64,000 nt of DNA from Ruegeria_C sp041537905 (GTDB lineage Bacteria > Pseudomonadota > Alphaproteobacteria > Rhodobacterales > Rhodobacteraceae), in the NCBI RefSeq assembly GCF_041537905.1, contig NZ_JBGRUO010000009.1, forward strand, positions 1 through 64,000, written 5' to 3'. Positions within the stretch are counted from its first letter, which is position 1. Every line of letters starts with the position of its first letter. The position numbers and the translations under genes were made by a program. Below the pieces are notes generated by a model. That model saw only the letters and a program-made list of their open reading frames with translations. It was not told where the DNA came from and ran no database searches. Below, piece after piece: positions 50,377 through 59,714 of the stretch.

Positions 50377-53300
50377 TGCGCCAACGACCTAGGTCGATGT
50401 GCGAAGGGAACTCGGTCGCTTGCCCGTCTTTCTCCTGCCTGCTTTTCAACCATTTCCGGATGTCGGCAAAATCGAAATAGATACCGAGAATGCTGGGAAA
50501 CACAAAGATCACCAGCAGCGTCGAGGCCAGCAGACCAAAGGCGACCGCAGCTACAAGCGGGACGAGAACCTGGGCCTGTGGGCTGGTCTCGAACAGCATG
50601 GGCAAGAGGCCTGCAAAGGTAGTGGCAAAGGACAGGATGACCGGTCGAAACCGATGCCGCACGGCTTCGACCGCAGCGGTCAGATAGTCATCGCCTTCGA
50701 TCTCGGCCTCGAAGAAGGTCAAAAACAGAATGGCGTTGTTCACGACAATCCCAGCCAGAGACGCAAAGCCGATGAAGCTGGGCATGGAGATGTCAAGGCC
50801 CATTGCAAAATGGCCCAGGATCGTGCCGATCAGGGCGAATGGGATGCTCAGCATCACCATGAAAGGCAGCGTGTAGCTGTGGAACTGGAAGGCAAGGATC
50901 AGGTAAACGCCTACAAGTCCCATGAGCAGGGCACTGGAAATCGAAGACTGTGTTTTTTGCTGCTCCTCCGTCGCGCCGCCGATCCCGATGTTCACGCTGG
51001 GATACTGCGCCTGCAGCTTTGGCCCGATATCGTCGGTGATCAACGCCGAGAGGGCTGTCGAGGTGGTGGCCGATCGGTCAATCTTCCCGATGATGCGGGA
51101 TACCGCCTGACCATTTTTACGGGTGATCTGCGCATAAGCCCCTGTCAGCTCAATCTCGGCAACAGATGCGAGGGCGACCTGCTGTCCTTCGGCGACAGTG
51201 ATGGGGAATTGCTCCAAGTCCGAAAGTGTTGGCACGGTGTCCCCCAACTCGACGCGCACGCTAATCTCTGAGTTTTGCTGGCGGAAGCTGTCGGTTTCTG
51301 TTCCGGAGAAGGCCGCGCGGAGTTGTCCTGCTACCGCTTGTGGGTTCAGGCCGCTGACATATCCGAACTCGGTCAACGAGAGCCGGATTTCCGTGCGTCC
51401 TTTTGCGAAATCCTGATACGCCTCGGTTACATCGTCTCGCAGGACCAGCGTTTCCAGAAGGGCATTGCTGGCCGCTTCCAAGGCCTCCAGATCTCGTGAG
51501 GTGAGCTCCACATCCAGATCATCCCCACCCGGGCCTGCTGCGATCTGGGTAAAGTTGATCTGCACGATATCCGGCATCGGGCCGGTTGCCTGTTTCCAAT
51601 GGGCCAGGACTTCATTGGCGCTGATGTTGCGGAGATCACTTTCCAGCAGATCTGCGGTGACTGTCGCAGTGTAGGGCCCGTTATCCTTGACGTCCTGATT
51701 GACCGAATACTGCACAAGCACACGCTCAACCAATGGCTGCCCATCTTCTGTGTTAGGCGTGAGCTCTCTGTCGACTTTTTCGAGACCCGCCATAATCTGG
51801 TCAACGGTGTCGCGGGTCCGCTCGATGGGCAGGCCGGAGGACAAAGCAAACCGGACCTCAACGGTATCCCCCTCGGTCTCTGGAAACCCGACCACCTTAA
51901 CCAAACCGGATGCCAGAAAGCCGATGCTCAGGATCAGGATCGCGAAAACGGAACCCAACGTGGCATAACGCCATCGCAGCAAAGCAGCCGCGGTCGGAAT
52001 GATGACGCGGTCCCTGATATGATCGAGCCATCTTGGCACGGCCCTCTGGGCGTTTTTCTCAGGATCAGTTTGCGTATGGCTCATATGATTGGGCAAGATG
52101 AGGAAGGCCTCAACCAGGCTGGTTATCATGGTCAGCAGCAGCACAATCGGGATGACCTGAAGGACCTTGCCGGTCTCTCCGGACAGAAACATCAGAGGCC
52201 CAAAGACACAGGCGGTGGTCAGGAACGATGAAATGACGCCGGGCATCACTTCCGTCGCGCCTTTGACGGCGGCCTCCTTTGGTCCGAGTTTGCGCCGCCA
52301 CTTTGCGATATTGTCGGCAATGACAATGCTGTCATCCATGATGAGGCCAATCGCCATCAGCAATCCGATCAATGAGATGGTGTTGATCGTGACCCCGACC
52401 AAGCTCATCAGGAAAATGCCACCCAGGAAAGAAAAGGGCAGCGAGAAGGAAATCCAGATCGCCTCGGACATGGAAAAGAACAGGCACATGACCAGCACGA
52501 CCAACAAGAGGCTTTGAACGGCGTTGCTGAGAACGAGGTTGATCCGGGTTTCCACGGTTTCGGTCAGATTTTTCACAACAGAGATGCGAAACGGGTCCGG
52601 GAATCGTGCTTCTTCTATGGCGATCCGTTCTACGACCTGCGCAAAGGCTTTGATGGCATCGTCGGTCTTGGTCTTGCTGACCTGAATAATCGCCGTGCGA
52701 TCGCCGTCGATGTAGGATTGCAGGTCAGGCGTGACCTCTGTCAGGTGCACCTGGGCCACGTCCAGCAAGCGCACCACGCCCCCCTCCGGGTTTTCCAGCA
52801 GGATGAGGTTTTCCAGGTCATCAATTGAGCGGCGCGCATCGAAATAGCGCAATGTCACATCGCGCCCGGTGGTGGAGACGGTGCCAAGTGGCGCGCGCAG
52901 GCTCCGGGCCTCAACCGCATCCGCAACGTCCTTGGGGCTGATTCCGAAGCGGCGCAGGGCAAGCTGGTCGAAGGAAATCAGATATTCCGCGTCCGAGATA
53001 CCGGTGACTTCGGCGGTTGCGATCATGGGCAGGGCCGCAAGATCATCCGCAAAGGCATCCGCGTATTGGATCAACGCGCTTTGCGTGTCGATTCCCGAGA
53101 CGGCGATGGACGCAATGACCTCTGTTTGTCCAAGGATCGAAACAGAGGGAAGTTCCGCCTCATCGGGCAGGTCATTGATGCTGGAGACTTCAGAAGAAAT
53201 GTCATTGTAGAACTGACCGATGTCGCCGCTTTCTGCCATCGTCAGCGTCGCGGTTGCCAGATTTTCCACGGACAGGCATTCAAAGTCTTCCAGATCGTTC

Positions 53301-53515
53301 ACCGCACCCAGGGCATCATCGAGAACAAGGCAAACCTGTTCATCCACATCGCTGGCCGAGGCACCGGGATATTCGACGGAGACAGCGACTTCGCTCGCCG
53401 TGAACTCGGGAAAGCTTTCGCGCTCCATTTGCAGCAGGGATGAGATGCCCACAAAGCAAACCGCCAGCAAAACCAGGTTTGCGGCAATCGGGTGATGCGC
53501 AAAATACCGGATCAT
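50369..53515 (-). CDS. RND efflux transporter, inner-membrane pump
   Basis: 1048 aa, the usual length for an AcrB/HAE1-type pump, with two sets of membrane helices and two large periplasmic loops. The proton-relay pair Asp394-Asp395 is in GLIMDDSIVIADNI (TM4). N-terminus MIRYFAHHPIAANLVLLAVC is typical. It exports lipophilic or toxic compounds together with the adaptor encoded directly upstream, whose gene overlaps it by 4 bases (ATGA). No outer-membrane TolC-type gene is present here. Confidence 0.93.
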   Translation of the reverse strand: MIRYFAHHPIAANLVLLAVCFVGISSLLQMERESFPEFTASEVAVSVEYPGASASDVDEQVCLVLDDALGAVNDLEDFECLSVENLATATLTMAESGDIGQFYNDISSEVSSINDLPDEAELPSVSILGQTEVIASIAVSGIDTQSALIQYADAFADDLAALPMIATAEVTGISDAEYLISFDQLALRRFGISPKDVADAVEARSLRAPLGTVSTTGRDVTLRYFDARRSIDDLENLILLENPEGGVVRLLDVAQVHLTEVTPDLQSYIDGDRTAIIQVSKTKTDDAIKAFAQVVERIAIEEARFPDPFRISVVKNLTETVETRINLVLSNAVQSLLLVVLVMCLFFSMSEAIWISFSLPFSFLGGIFLMSLVGVTINTISLIGLLMAIGLIMDDSIVIADNIAKWRRKLGPKEAAVKGATEVMPGVISSFLTTACVFGPLMFLSGETGKVLQVIPIVLLLTMITSLVEAFLILPNHMSHTQTDPEKNAQRAVPRWLDHIRDRVIIPTAAALLRWRYATLGSVFAILILSIGFLASGLVKVVGFPETEGDTVEVRFALSSGLPIERTRDTVDQIMAGLEKVDRELTPNTEDGQPLVERVLVQYSVNQDVKDNGPYTATVTADLLESDLRNISANEVLAHWKQATGPMPDIVQINFTQIAAGPGGDDLDVELTSRDLEALEAASNALLETLVLRDDVTEAYQDFAKGRTEIRLSLTEFGYVSGLNPQAVAGQLRAAFSGTETDSFRQQNSEISVRVELGDTVPTLSDLEQFPITVAEGQQVALASVAEIELTGAYAQITRKNGQAVSRIIGKIDRSATTSTALSALITDDIGPKLQAQYPSVNIGIGGATEEQQKTQSSISSALLMGLVGVYLILAFQFHSYTLPFMVMLSIPFALIGTILGHFAMGLDISMPSFIGFASLAGIVVNNAILFLTFFEAEIEGDDYLTAAVEAVRHRFRPVILSFATTFAGLLPMLFETSPQAQVLVPLVAAVAFGLLASTLLVIFVFPSILGIYFDFADIRKWLKSRQEKDGQATEFPSHIDLGRWRNG

Positions 53516-54858
53516 GAGCCCTGACCTGTCCCGGTGTCCAATGGCTCAAGGAGCATCCCAACAACGGCGGGCCGTGGGTCGGAAAGAACGACCTGATCAC
53601 CGGGCATTAGCCCGGAAAGAATGACCACAAAGCCATCCTGTACGGAGCCAGTCTCGACAGGGCGTCGCTCAAGCCGCGATTGGTCATCAATGGTGTAGAC
53701 AAAGCTTCCATCGCTGTTGTTGTGAATGGCCGATCGGGGCAGGCGCAGCGCGGTGACGGGTTCCGGCGCTGATAAGCGCACCTCTACAAACATGCCATTG
53801 GTCAATGGCGGGCCGCGCCGTTCGGGATCAGGGCCGCCGGGGTTCTCAATCCGAACCACCAGCCCAACAGTTCCGGTGGTTGGATCTGCGCTGCCGTCAA
53901 AACGGACAAGCTCAGCAGGCCAGACATAGTTTTCGCTACCGGTCGACATCACCACCTCTGCCTGTAAGTCAAACCTTTTGAGCAAAGCGAAGGCATCGGC
54001 CAGATCAAGGTCGGGATTCGCCTCCAAAGGGCGGATGCCATCCAGAACGGTAAACAGGTTGCCCAGTACCCGGGTCTGGAACTCTGCTGTGACCTCCGAG
54101 GCTTCGGTGCTTTCGAGTGTGGCAAGGGTGTCACCGACGCGGATAAACTGCCCCGGTGACACCGATTTGGCGACCACCCGTCCTACGAGGGGAGTGTTGA
54201 CGGAGGTGTTCGCCAATGCGCGCTGTGCTTCTTCAATCTCCACAATACGCGTATTGATTGTTGCTTCGAGGGAGGCGCGTTGTGCTGGCAACAGCCGTAA
54301 AGCGTTTTCGAGATTCAGGACCAGCTTTTCCTGCGACAGCAAATCCCGGATGGCTGTGTCTACAACGGCCTGCGATGCGCTTCCCCGTTCCAACAAGGTT
54401 TCCTGCCGTTCCAGTTCGGCCTGCCGTACGTCTTTGATCCGACTTTCGAGCGCGATCGAGGCTTTGGTGTTGGCATCCGTCGCCTCCAGCTCATCCAATG
54501 CCGCCTGCGCGGTGTCTCGCGCCGCGCTCGCACGGGACAGATCAATCTCGTAGTCGCGCGGGTCAATGCGAGTGATCTCCGTGCCCACCGGCAAAACGCT
54601 GCCCACCGTCAGATTGTCGTCAACAAAAACCGCCCGCCCCTGTACCTGCGAGATGGCCTGCCAGGTGTCTTCGGCGACAACCCGGCCATACCCGGACGCA
54701 GAAGGCACGGCTTCGGTGGGTGTCAGTGTCATGGCGCGCACGACGGTCACAGTTTCCGTCGGAGGTGTCTGGGCCGTTTCGTCTGGACGGGTCATCCACA
54801 TGAAGCCACCCACGCCAAGCGCGATTGGAGGCAGGAAAAGCAAGGGACGAAGATTCAT
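53512..54858 (-). CDS. RND periplasmic adaptor protein
   Basis: 448 aa membrane-fusion protein. N-terminal anchor (LLFLPPIALGVGGFMWM), split biotinyl-lipoyl domain (VQGRAVFVDDNLTVGSVLPV; NTPLVGRVVAKSVSPGQFIR), a long alpha-hairpin with coiled-coil (KDVRQAELERQETLLERGSA), and the C-terminal barrel. It links the pump to an outer-membrane channel encoded elsewhere. The gene overlaps that of the pump. Confidence 0.92.
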   Translation of the reverse strand: MNLRPLLFLPPIALGVGGFMWMTRPDETAQTPPTETVTVVRAMTLTPTEAVPSASGYGRVVAEDTWQAISQVQGRAVFVDDNLTVGSVLPVGTEITRIDPRDYEIDLSRASAARDTAQAALDELEATDANTKASIALESRIKDVRQAELERQETLLERGSASQAVVDTAIRDLLSQEKLVLNLENALRLLPAQRASLEATINTRIVEIEEAQRALANTSVNTPLVGRVVAKSVSPGQFIRVGDTLATLESTEASEVTAEFQTRVLGNLFTVLDGIRPLEANPDLDLADAFALLKRFDLQAEVVMSTGSENYVWPAELVRFDGSADPTTGTVGLVVRIENPGGPDPERRGPPLTNGMFVEVRLSAPEPVTALRLPRSAIHNNSDGSFVYTIDDQSRLERRPVETGSVQDGFVVILSGLMPGDQVVLSDPRPAVVGMLLEPLDTGTGQGS

Positions 54859-54911
54859 GGCAGACCATTCCTCATGTCAGACGTGTCGGTGCAGGGTGAT
54901 TGACTGCGGCC

Positions 54912-55403
54912 TCAAGCAACCCCGGCGGATTGGGCGCGTTCAGCTTTCGAGATCCGCGGCTTAAAGGCCCCCATGAGCATTTCCGTGATCAGCGGGATCA
55001 CGTTGGACATCCCGACCAGTTTTTCTCTGTTTTCCAGCGTGATGAAGGCCTCGCTGAGCGCGCCTTCCGGGATTGACGCCTGCGCCAGGTCCAGAAGCTG
55101 GGGCATCATCGGCACCAGGAAAACAAAAGCGTTGATGGTCAGAAAAGCCGTCATCGCCAGCTTGATCCGCATCCACCAGGCGCGTTCGTTGAACCCAAAG
55201 AAGAGGATCAGGTCGATCAGGATCTTCAGACCCAGACCCGGCAGGATCAGGATATAGGCACTCTGCAGCTTGTAATCATAGATGAGCGCAGCCGTTTCGG
55301 GCGTCGGGTGTGCGTTGATCGCGCCGATGACAATGTGAGACAGGATACCGCCCACATACATGATGGTCCCGATCTCGGCGATGAAGGAGAGAAGCTTTTT
55401 CAT
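54912..55403 (-). CDS. Four-helix membrane protein (DUF2269-like)
   Basis: 163 aa with four hydrophobic segments (FIAEIGTIMYVGGILSHIVI; AYILILPGLGLKILIDLILF; AMTAFLTINAFVFLVPMMPQ; a weaker last one). The layout resembles DUF2269-type proteins; similarity is loose. It lies between the reductase and RND adaptor genes (24 and 53 bases) on the same strand and is probably part of the operon. Function unknown. Confidence 0.55.
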   Translation of the reverse strand: MKKLLSFIAEIGTIMYVGGILSHIVIGAINAHPTPETAALIYDYKLQSAYILILPGLGLKILIDLILFFGFNERAWWMRIKLAMTAFLTINAFVFLVPMMPQLLDLAQASIPEGALSEAFITLENREKLVGMSNVIPLITEMLMGAFKPRISKAERAQSAGVA

Positions 55404-55427
55404 GATAGGTCTGCCTGCAACTATGCG

Positions 55428-56687
55428 TTAACGGAACTCAAACGCCTCGGTGTGGATTTTGTGGCGTGGCACGCCTTCCGCTTTGAGGTCCTTCATGATC
55501 CCGTCGACCATGGGTTTGGGGCCGCACATGAAGTATTCATAGCTGTCCAGTGGATCGGGCAGTTTCTGCTTCATCATATCGACGCGGGCAAAATTGCCTT
55601 CATCCGAGAAGAGCGGCACCAGAGTGACGTTGCTCAATCGCCCGGCGTGGACCTTGAGCTCATCGAGGAAAATGGCCTCCTGTGCTTCGCGCGCTGCATA
55701 AACGAGATGAATCTGACGTTTGTCATCGGGCTCCATCGCCCGAATCTTTGACAGGAACGGCGTCAGGCCGATGCCACCCGCCAACCAGATCTGCTTGTCT
55801 CCCGCATTGGACGCATCAAATCGGCCATATGGTCCGCGCACCTTTACATCCACACCAGGTTGCAACTCTTCGCGGACCTTCCTGGTCCAGTCCCCCAGTA
55901 CCTTCATGGTAAAGCGCAAGCGGTCTTCGCCGGGCGCGCTGGAAATTGTAAAGGGATGAGGTTCACTCCAACCTTTGGCGTCGATTTCGACAAAGGCGAA
56001 CTGGCCCGGTTTGAAATCCAGAGACTGGCCCGCAGGCTTCAACACAACCTCAGTTGCCCGTTCCAGCGGGTTCACCGCCTCGATGTTGAAGGGAACAGCC
56101 GTGCGCCGGTTCATGCCAAACACCGAGTAAAGCATTGAGAGAATGCCCACGATCCCGGCCGCCAGAAGCATAAGGCCAGAGGGGCTGAATTGGGCGACAA
56201 AGACGGGCGGCGCCGTGAAGAAGTGACCAAAAACGAGAATGTAGACCAGCCCCATGATCTTGTGCGTGGGCCGCCAGAATGAATAGCGGATCTTACGGTT
56301 CAGCGCGATGAAGAGCCCGATCACCAGAAAAATCAGGCTCAACATGCCCAGTGGGGCCGATGGAACCAGAACGTTTACAGCCGGATCAGCGCCGTCGGGC
56401 AAAGCCTTTGGGACACCGAAGAAATGCACAAGCGCAAACAAGGCGGCCAAAACCCCCACAATGCGATGCACCTGATACATCCGGTCCAACCCGCCAAACC
56501 AATCCTCGAACATGGGCGCGCGCGTGGACAGGACGATCGAGCAAGTCATCAACAGAAAGGCGATACCGCCCAGCAACGTCGTCCCTGTTGTCCTTGAACT
56601 GTGGTCCTCGGGCGCAAAGCCCAGATGCAGGACCGCAAACAGCGCAATCAGGCCAATGATCGCAAAAATACCGTGCCGTTTGAGCAT
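55428..56687 (-). CDS. Transmembrane haem/flavin reductase (ferric reductase-like)
   Basis: 419 aa. Six membrane helices, with two bis-His pairs spaced for haem: HRIVGVLAALFALVH and HKIMGLVYILVFGH. Then an FAD domain (HPFTISSAPGEDRLRFTMKV) and an NAD(P) domain (LAGGIGLTPFLSKI; YFMCGPKPMVDGIM). It would pass electrons from NAD(P)H across the membrane, as in ferric reductase or NOX-type proteins. It is encoded 30 bases after the EF-hand protein gene, recalling Ca-regulated NOX5, though here the EF-hands are a separate, secreted protein. Confidence 0.85.
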   Translation of the reverse strand: MLKRHGIFAIIGLIALFAVLHLGFAPEDHSSRTTGTTLLGGIAFLLMTCSIVLSTRAPMFEDWFGGLDRMYQVHRIVGVLAALFALVHFFGVPKALPDGADPAVNVLVPSAPLGMLSLIFLVIGLFIALNRKIRYSFWRPTHKIMGLVYILVFGHFFTAPPVFVAQFSPSGLMLLAAGIVGILSMLYSVFGMNRRTAVPFNIEAVNPLERATEVVLKPAGQSLDFKPGQFAFVEIDAKGWSEPHPFTISSAPGEDRLRFTMKVLGDWTRKVREELQPGVDVKVRGPYGRFDASNAGDKQIWLAGGIGLTPFLSKIRAMEPDDKRQIHLVYAAREAQEAIFLDELKVHAGRLSNVTLVPLFSDEGNFARVDMMKQKLPDPLDSYEYFMCGPKPMVDGIMKDLKAEGVPRHKIHTEAFEFR

Positions 56688-56717
56688 TTCATCAACTCCC
56701 CCTAACAGTTCAACTCA

Positions 56718-57203
56718 TCAAAGATCGGGATCAAGGGCTGCGCGCAGGGCCACCATCACAGGAAACCCGTCAAGGAACTCCCGCTCTGTCAGGATGGCGT
56801 CACCGTTCAGGTCTGCGCGCTGGAAATCAAAATTCATCGACTGGCGATGCTCTGTCTTGCTGATCTCGCCATTTCCGTCCCGGTCGCGGAAGGCAAAGAC
56901 GATCCTCAGAGCCGTCTCATAAGCATCAACCCGATTGCGATCTTCCGCAACCGAAGCCATTCCGTAGTCCCAAGCCAAATACTCTTCGAGAGAAATCTTG
57001 CCGCTGTCATCACTGTCCATCGAGACAAACACATCCGTCCCGAAATTGGTGAACTCGCCCATGTCGATGAACCCGCGATCTGCGCTGTCGACGGAGGCAA
57101 AGGCAAGTTCCGCAAGCCTGCGGCCCTCATTTTCATCTGCGGTGGCAGTCATTGGACTGGCGAAGAATATGCAAAGTGACAGGGCGGCCAGTTTTCTGGT
57201 CAT
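56718..57203 (-). CDS. Secreted EF-hand calcium-binding protein
   Basis: 161 aa from MTRKLAALSLCIFFASPMTA (57203), with a signal peptide ending near ATA. EF-hand loops are visible: DSADRGFIDMGEF, DSDDSGKISLEEY, DRDGNGEISKTEH and DLNGDAILTEREF, so about four. It is probably a periplasmic calcium-binding protein. The longer frame upstream (to 57527) runs through the promoter region and the divergent MarR gene and is not coding. First gene of the efflux operon. Confidence 0.85.
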   Translation of the reverse strand: MTRKLAALSLCIFFASPMTATADENEGRRLAELAFASVDSADRGFIDMGEFTNFGTDVFVSMDSDDSGKISLEEYLAWDYGMASVAEDRNRVDAYETALRIVFAFRDRDGNGEISKTEHRQSMNFDFQRADLNGDAILTEREFLDGFPVMVALRAALDPDL

Positions 57204-57245
57204 GGCGAAAGCCTTTCGAAAAGTTCGACTCAAAGGTATGCTTGA

Positions 57246-57316
57246 CTTGTAATCGCAATACTTGCAGATACAAGAATTGTAAATGCAAAACATATGCAAC
57301 ACTTGTACGCTGCAAG
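57246..57316. promoter_or_regulatory. Candidate MarR operator pair
   Basis: CTTGCAGATACAAG at 57261-57274 and, on the other strand, CTTGCAGCGTACAAG at 57316-57302: the same dyad with a 1-base spacer difference. A wider dyad CTTGTA-N17-TACAAG covers 57246-57274. The sites lie between the EF-hand operon and the MarR gene, fitting repression of both. Confidence 0.55.
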
Positions 57317-57353
57317 CTTCGGGGTTATTGCCATGATCAGGGGTGCATTCCTG

Positions 57354-57809
57354 ATGACGCAGATCAAAAGAACAAAGCACATTCGGGAGGGGAGCTTCGG
57401 CTTTCTGATCCAGACGCTTGCCCGCGACATCGATACAAAAATGAAGCTTGCCCTGCAGGAGGTCGATGTTGACGTCAAAATCTTCGCCAACTTGATGCTG
57501 TTGGCGGATGAAGACGGTATCAATCAACGATCATTGGGAGAAAAACTGAATTTCCCGGAGTATTTTACCAGTCGAAATGTCGACGCGCTTGTCGAAGCCG
57601 GATTTGCAGAGCGTCGCCCAGATCCCAACAGCCGACGTTCGTTTCTGATCTATCTGACGGAAGCCGGGCGCAAGAAGGCGTCGGAGTTGCCTCGGATCGT
57701 GAAACAGGTGAATGACGATGTTCTCGCAGACCTGTCGGCAGATGAGCGCAAGCAGGTGATAAAGCTGCTTCAAAAGACCGCAGGGATTGTTCCAAGGGAT
57801 GAGGGTTGA
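57354..57809 (+). CDS. MarR-family transcriptional regulator
   Basis: 151 aa from MTQIKRTKHIREG (57354), with AGGGG upstream; an ATG at 57333 is also possible. A start at 57294 is unlikely because it would place the operator-like site 57302-57316 in coding sequence. The winged helix spans about 40-115 (NQRSLGEKLNFPEYFTSRNV, then AGFAERRPDPNSRRSFLIYL). It is divergent from the EF-hand/reductase/RND genes and most likely represses them until an effector binds. Confidence 0.85.
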   Translation: MTQIKRTKHIREGSFGFLIQTLARDIDTKMKLALQEVDVDVKIFANLMLLADEDGINQRSLGEKLNFPEYFTSRNVDALVEAGFAERRPDPNSRRSFLIYLTEAGRKKASELPRIVKQVNDDVLADLSADERKQVIKLLQKTAGIVPRDEG

Positions 57810-58075
57810 GCTTCTATGCTCTTTGGCAGCACTCAGGTCATTCAGCGCTGACTCGAGCCACTAGTCGCATTTAACACCGACGTTATGTGCCCCAGTGACG
57901 CGAGTTGGACGCGGCCCGAAGGCCTCCGTGCTTTGTTGTACATCTTGCCGGCACTTGTTTTTAGGCAGCGTCTTATCGCGGTGTTCGATTTCGCCGATCT
58001 TCATCAAGAAAGTAATCACTTTTCTTCGACGCTAAGAGGCTTTGTGCGGAGTTTACAAAGCCGCACGCAGGCCTT

Positions 58076-58288
58076 TCACTCACGGTCGGTCAGTGTTTCA
58101 ATCATATCGGCAACTGCATGAAGCGCCTGCATCTGCTCAGGCGTATTGGCGCGTTTTTGAATCTCGACTGCCAAGTACTGGTACTTTTGAGCGCAATACA
58201 CATGAGCACCACAGGCTTGCGCCAGTGTTTCTATGGCCAAGGCTTTCTCGTCCCATCCTTCGAATTGAGGCCATCGTTTCTCAGGCAT
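58076..58288 (-). CDS. Small hypothetical protein of ParA-like operon
   Basis: 70 aa, mostly helical (WDEKALAIETLAQACGAHVY, then EQMQALHAVADMIETL). Not recognised. It is the third gene of a minus-strand unit, 24 bases after the membrane-protein gene. The 266 bp downstream, to the MarR gene, hold nothing assignable. Confidence 0.5.
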   Translation of the reverse strand: MPEKRWPQFEGWDEKALAIETLAQACGAHVYCAQKYQYLAVEIQKRANTPEQMQALHAVADMIETLTDRE

Positions 58289-58312
58289 GTGATTTTCCTA
58301 ACTCTCGACCCA

Positions 58313-58888
58313 CTAGGTTTCCAGCATCGCAGCTCTTTGTGATTGCTCAATCAAGCTGTCGATCTCATGGCGCAGCTTTTCCGTACGATCAGCATACCCT
58401 TTTGACCAAACAGTAAGACCAGAAAACACCGATACGCTCAGAACCAAAATGTAAATCTGCAACCCGACAGCCGAGAAGGCACTATCGCTAAGGCCAACTA
58501 CGTCGAGAAGCGCATACCAAACAAACAGCCCCGGCAAAGCGCCAAGCAAGCTGAACCAGAAGGTATCGAACAAACGCGCTTGGACGGTGGTTTTGACCGT
58601 CAGTTCACGATCCTCATGAACAACTCCGGTCGTTAGATTGACAAAGGCAACCGGTTTCCCGCTGCTTTTGCGAACAACCACGGCCACGTCATGACCCGCC
58701 CGGGCGGCTTCGAACAGGTTTCCCTGATACCGATGCTCGGTTCCCGATGCGTCTCTCAACCAGAGCTCGAGAATTTTGTTGATCTTACCATAGCCGGTTT
58801 TGCGATCTACTCGGACTGAATCCAGCGTGTCACTACGGCTTGTTACGGTACCTCGAACCAGATCGAGTTGCCCACTAACTACCGTCAT
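58313..58888 (-). CDS. Hypothetical two-helix membrane protein
   Basis: 191 aa. A soluble N-terminal half (about 1-95) with beta character (GKINKILELWLRDASGTEHR) is followed by two membrane segments (FSLLGALPGLFVWYALLDVV; LQIYILVLSVSVFSGLTVWS) and a charged C-terminal helix. The start overlaps the stop of the ParA-like gene by 4 bases (ATGA). No family recognised. It may tether the ATPase to the membrane. Confidence 0.6.
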   Translation of the reverse strand: MTVVSGQLDLVRGTVTSRSDTLDSVRVDRKTGYGKINKILELWLRDASGTEHRYQGNLFEAARAGHDVAVVVRKSSGKPVAFVNLTTGVVHEDRELTVKTTVQARLFDTFWFSLLGALPGLFVWYALLDVVGLSDSAFSAVGLQIYILVLSVSVFSGLTVWSKGYADRTEKLRHEIDSLIEQSQRAAMLET

Positions 58889-59619
58889 ATCGCAAACACA
58901 CCCGTAGGTGGGTGGCCAGCCAGTTGCTCTTGTCGAGGCATCAGTTCAACTACTTCATGCGCAAAAGCCAAGCAGGACGCTAGCCAGTCACCCATTTCAA
59001 CATCATCGCTGAATGTTTCCCTGGCTGTCGCATGGGCAAACGTAGGGGTACAGGGCAACTCCGTCGCCAGCGTCATAAGCGGGGCAAATGCAGCGCGAAG
59101 TGCTTCTGAGCCATCTGAGCCGACAACCATACACCTCAACAAATGGTGTCGTTCAAGAAACTCCGGCGGGAGCGTTTCTCGCACCTCAATCGCATCGACT
59201 TGATATCGAGCAGGAATAATCAAAAGCGATGATTGCCCAGCGGCTTCAAATACGGATGCGGTTTGATGGGCTGGGGTGTCGACCACTGCGTAGTGCCAGT
59301 CCTCGCACCAGAGTTGCTCGATCACAGTCTCAAGATGTGCTGCCGTCGTGGCACGGATGTATTGAACGCGGCCATCGGTGTGATTGCTTCGCGCTATGCG
59401 CTCTGAAAACTTGAAGAGTGAGCTTTCCTCTGGTGGTAGTCCTCGGCCTCGTTGCTCGGACAAAATGTGTTCCTGCAACGGTACCGCGTGCCCGGCATCA
59501 ACCAGAGCGACGTGATATCCTAGGGCCGCTAGCCCATGAGCTAAGGCCGCCGCGCTAGCCGACCGCCCAATGCCGCCCTTGAAGCCAAGAAATGTGATTG
59601 TGTGCAGTGTAGCATCCAT
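58885..59619 (-). CDS. ParA/MinD-like ATPase with deviant Walker A
   Basis: 244 aa. The P-loop reads KGGIGRSASAAALAHGLAAL (14-33): the signature first Lys of the ParA/MinD family is kept, but the usual GKT is GRS, as in some VirC1-like ATPases. Walker B-like VVDTPAH follows. No ParB partner or centromere-like repeats adjoin it; instead it shares an operon with a membrane protein and a 70-aa protein. It may position a membrane or conjugation-related complex; this is inference. Confidence 0.75.
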   Translation of the reverse strand: MDATLHTITFLGFKGGIGRSASAAALAHGLAALGYHVALVDAGHAVPLQEHILSEQRGRGLPPEESSLFKFSERIARSNHTDGRVQYIRATTAAHLETVIEQLWCEDWHYAVVDTPAHQTASVFEAAGQSSLLIIPARYQVDAIEVRETLPPEFLERHHLLRCMVVGSDGSEALRAAFAPLMTLATELPCTPTFAHATARETFSDDVEMGDWLASCLAFAHEVVELMPRQEQLAGHPPTGVFAI

Positions 59620-59714
59620 TCTGCATCATCCTTCACCATCATTGTTTATTCGCAACGGGATGCCCGTCTCAGCGGGCAAAGTCCCAGTTCCCGCATGAAA
59701 TTCGGGGGCGTCCT

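Noticed and set aside
56718..57527. Long N-terminal extension of the EF-hand protein
   Set aside because: The extension crosses the divergent promoter region and the MarR gene; the signal peptide and operator-like repeats support the start at 57203.
58076..58888. Toxin-antitoxin pair
   Set aside because: The two proteins are 191 aa with membrane helices and 70 aa, share an operon with an ATPase, and match no toxin or antitoxin pattern.
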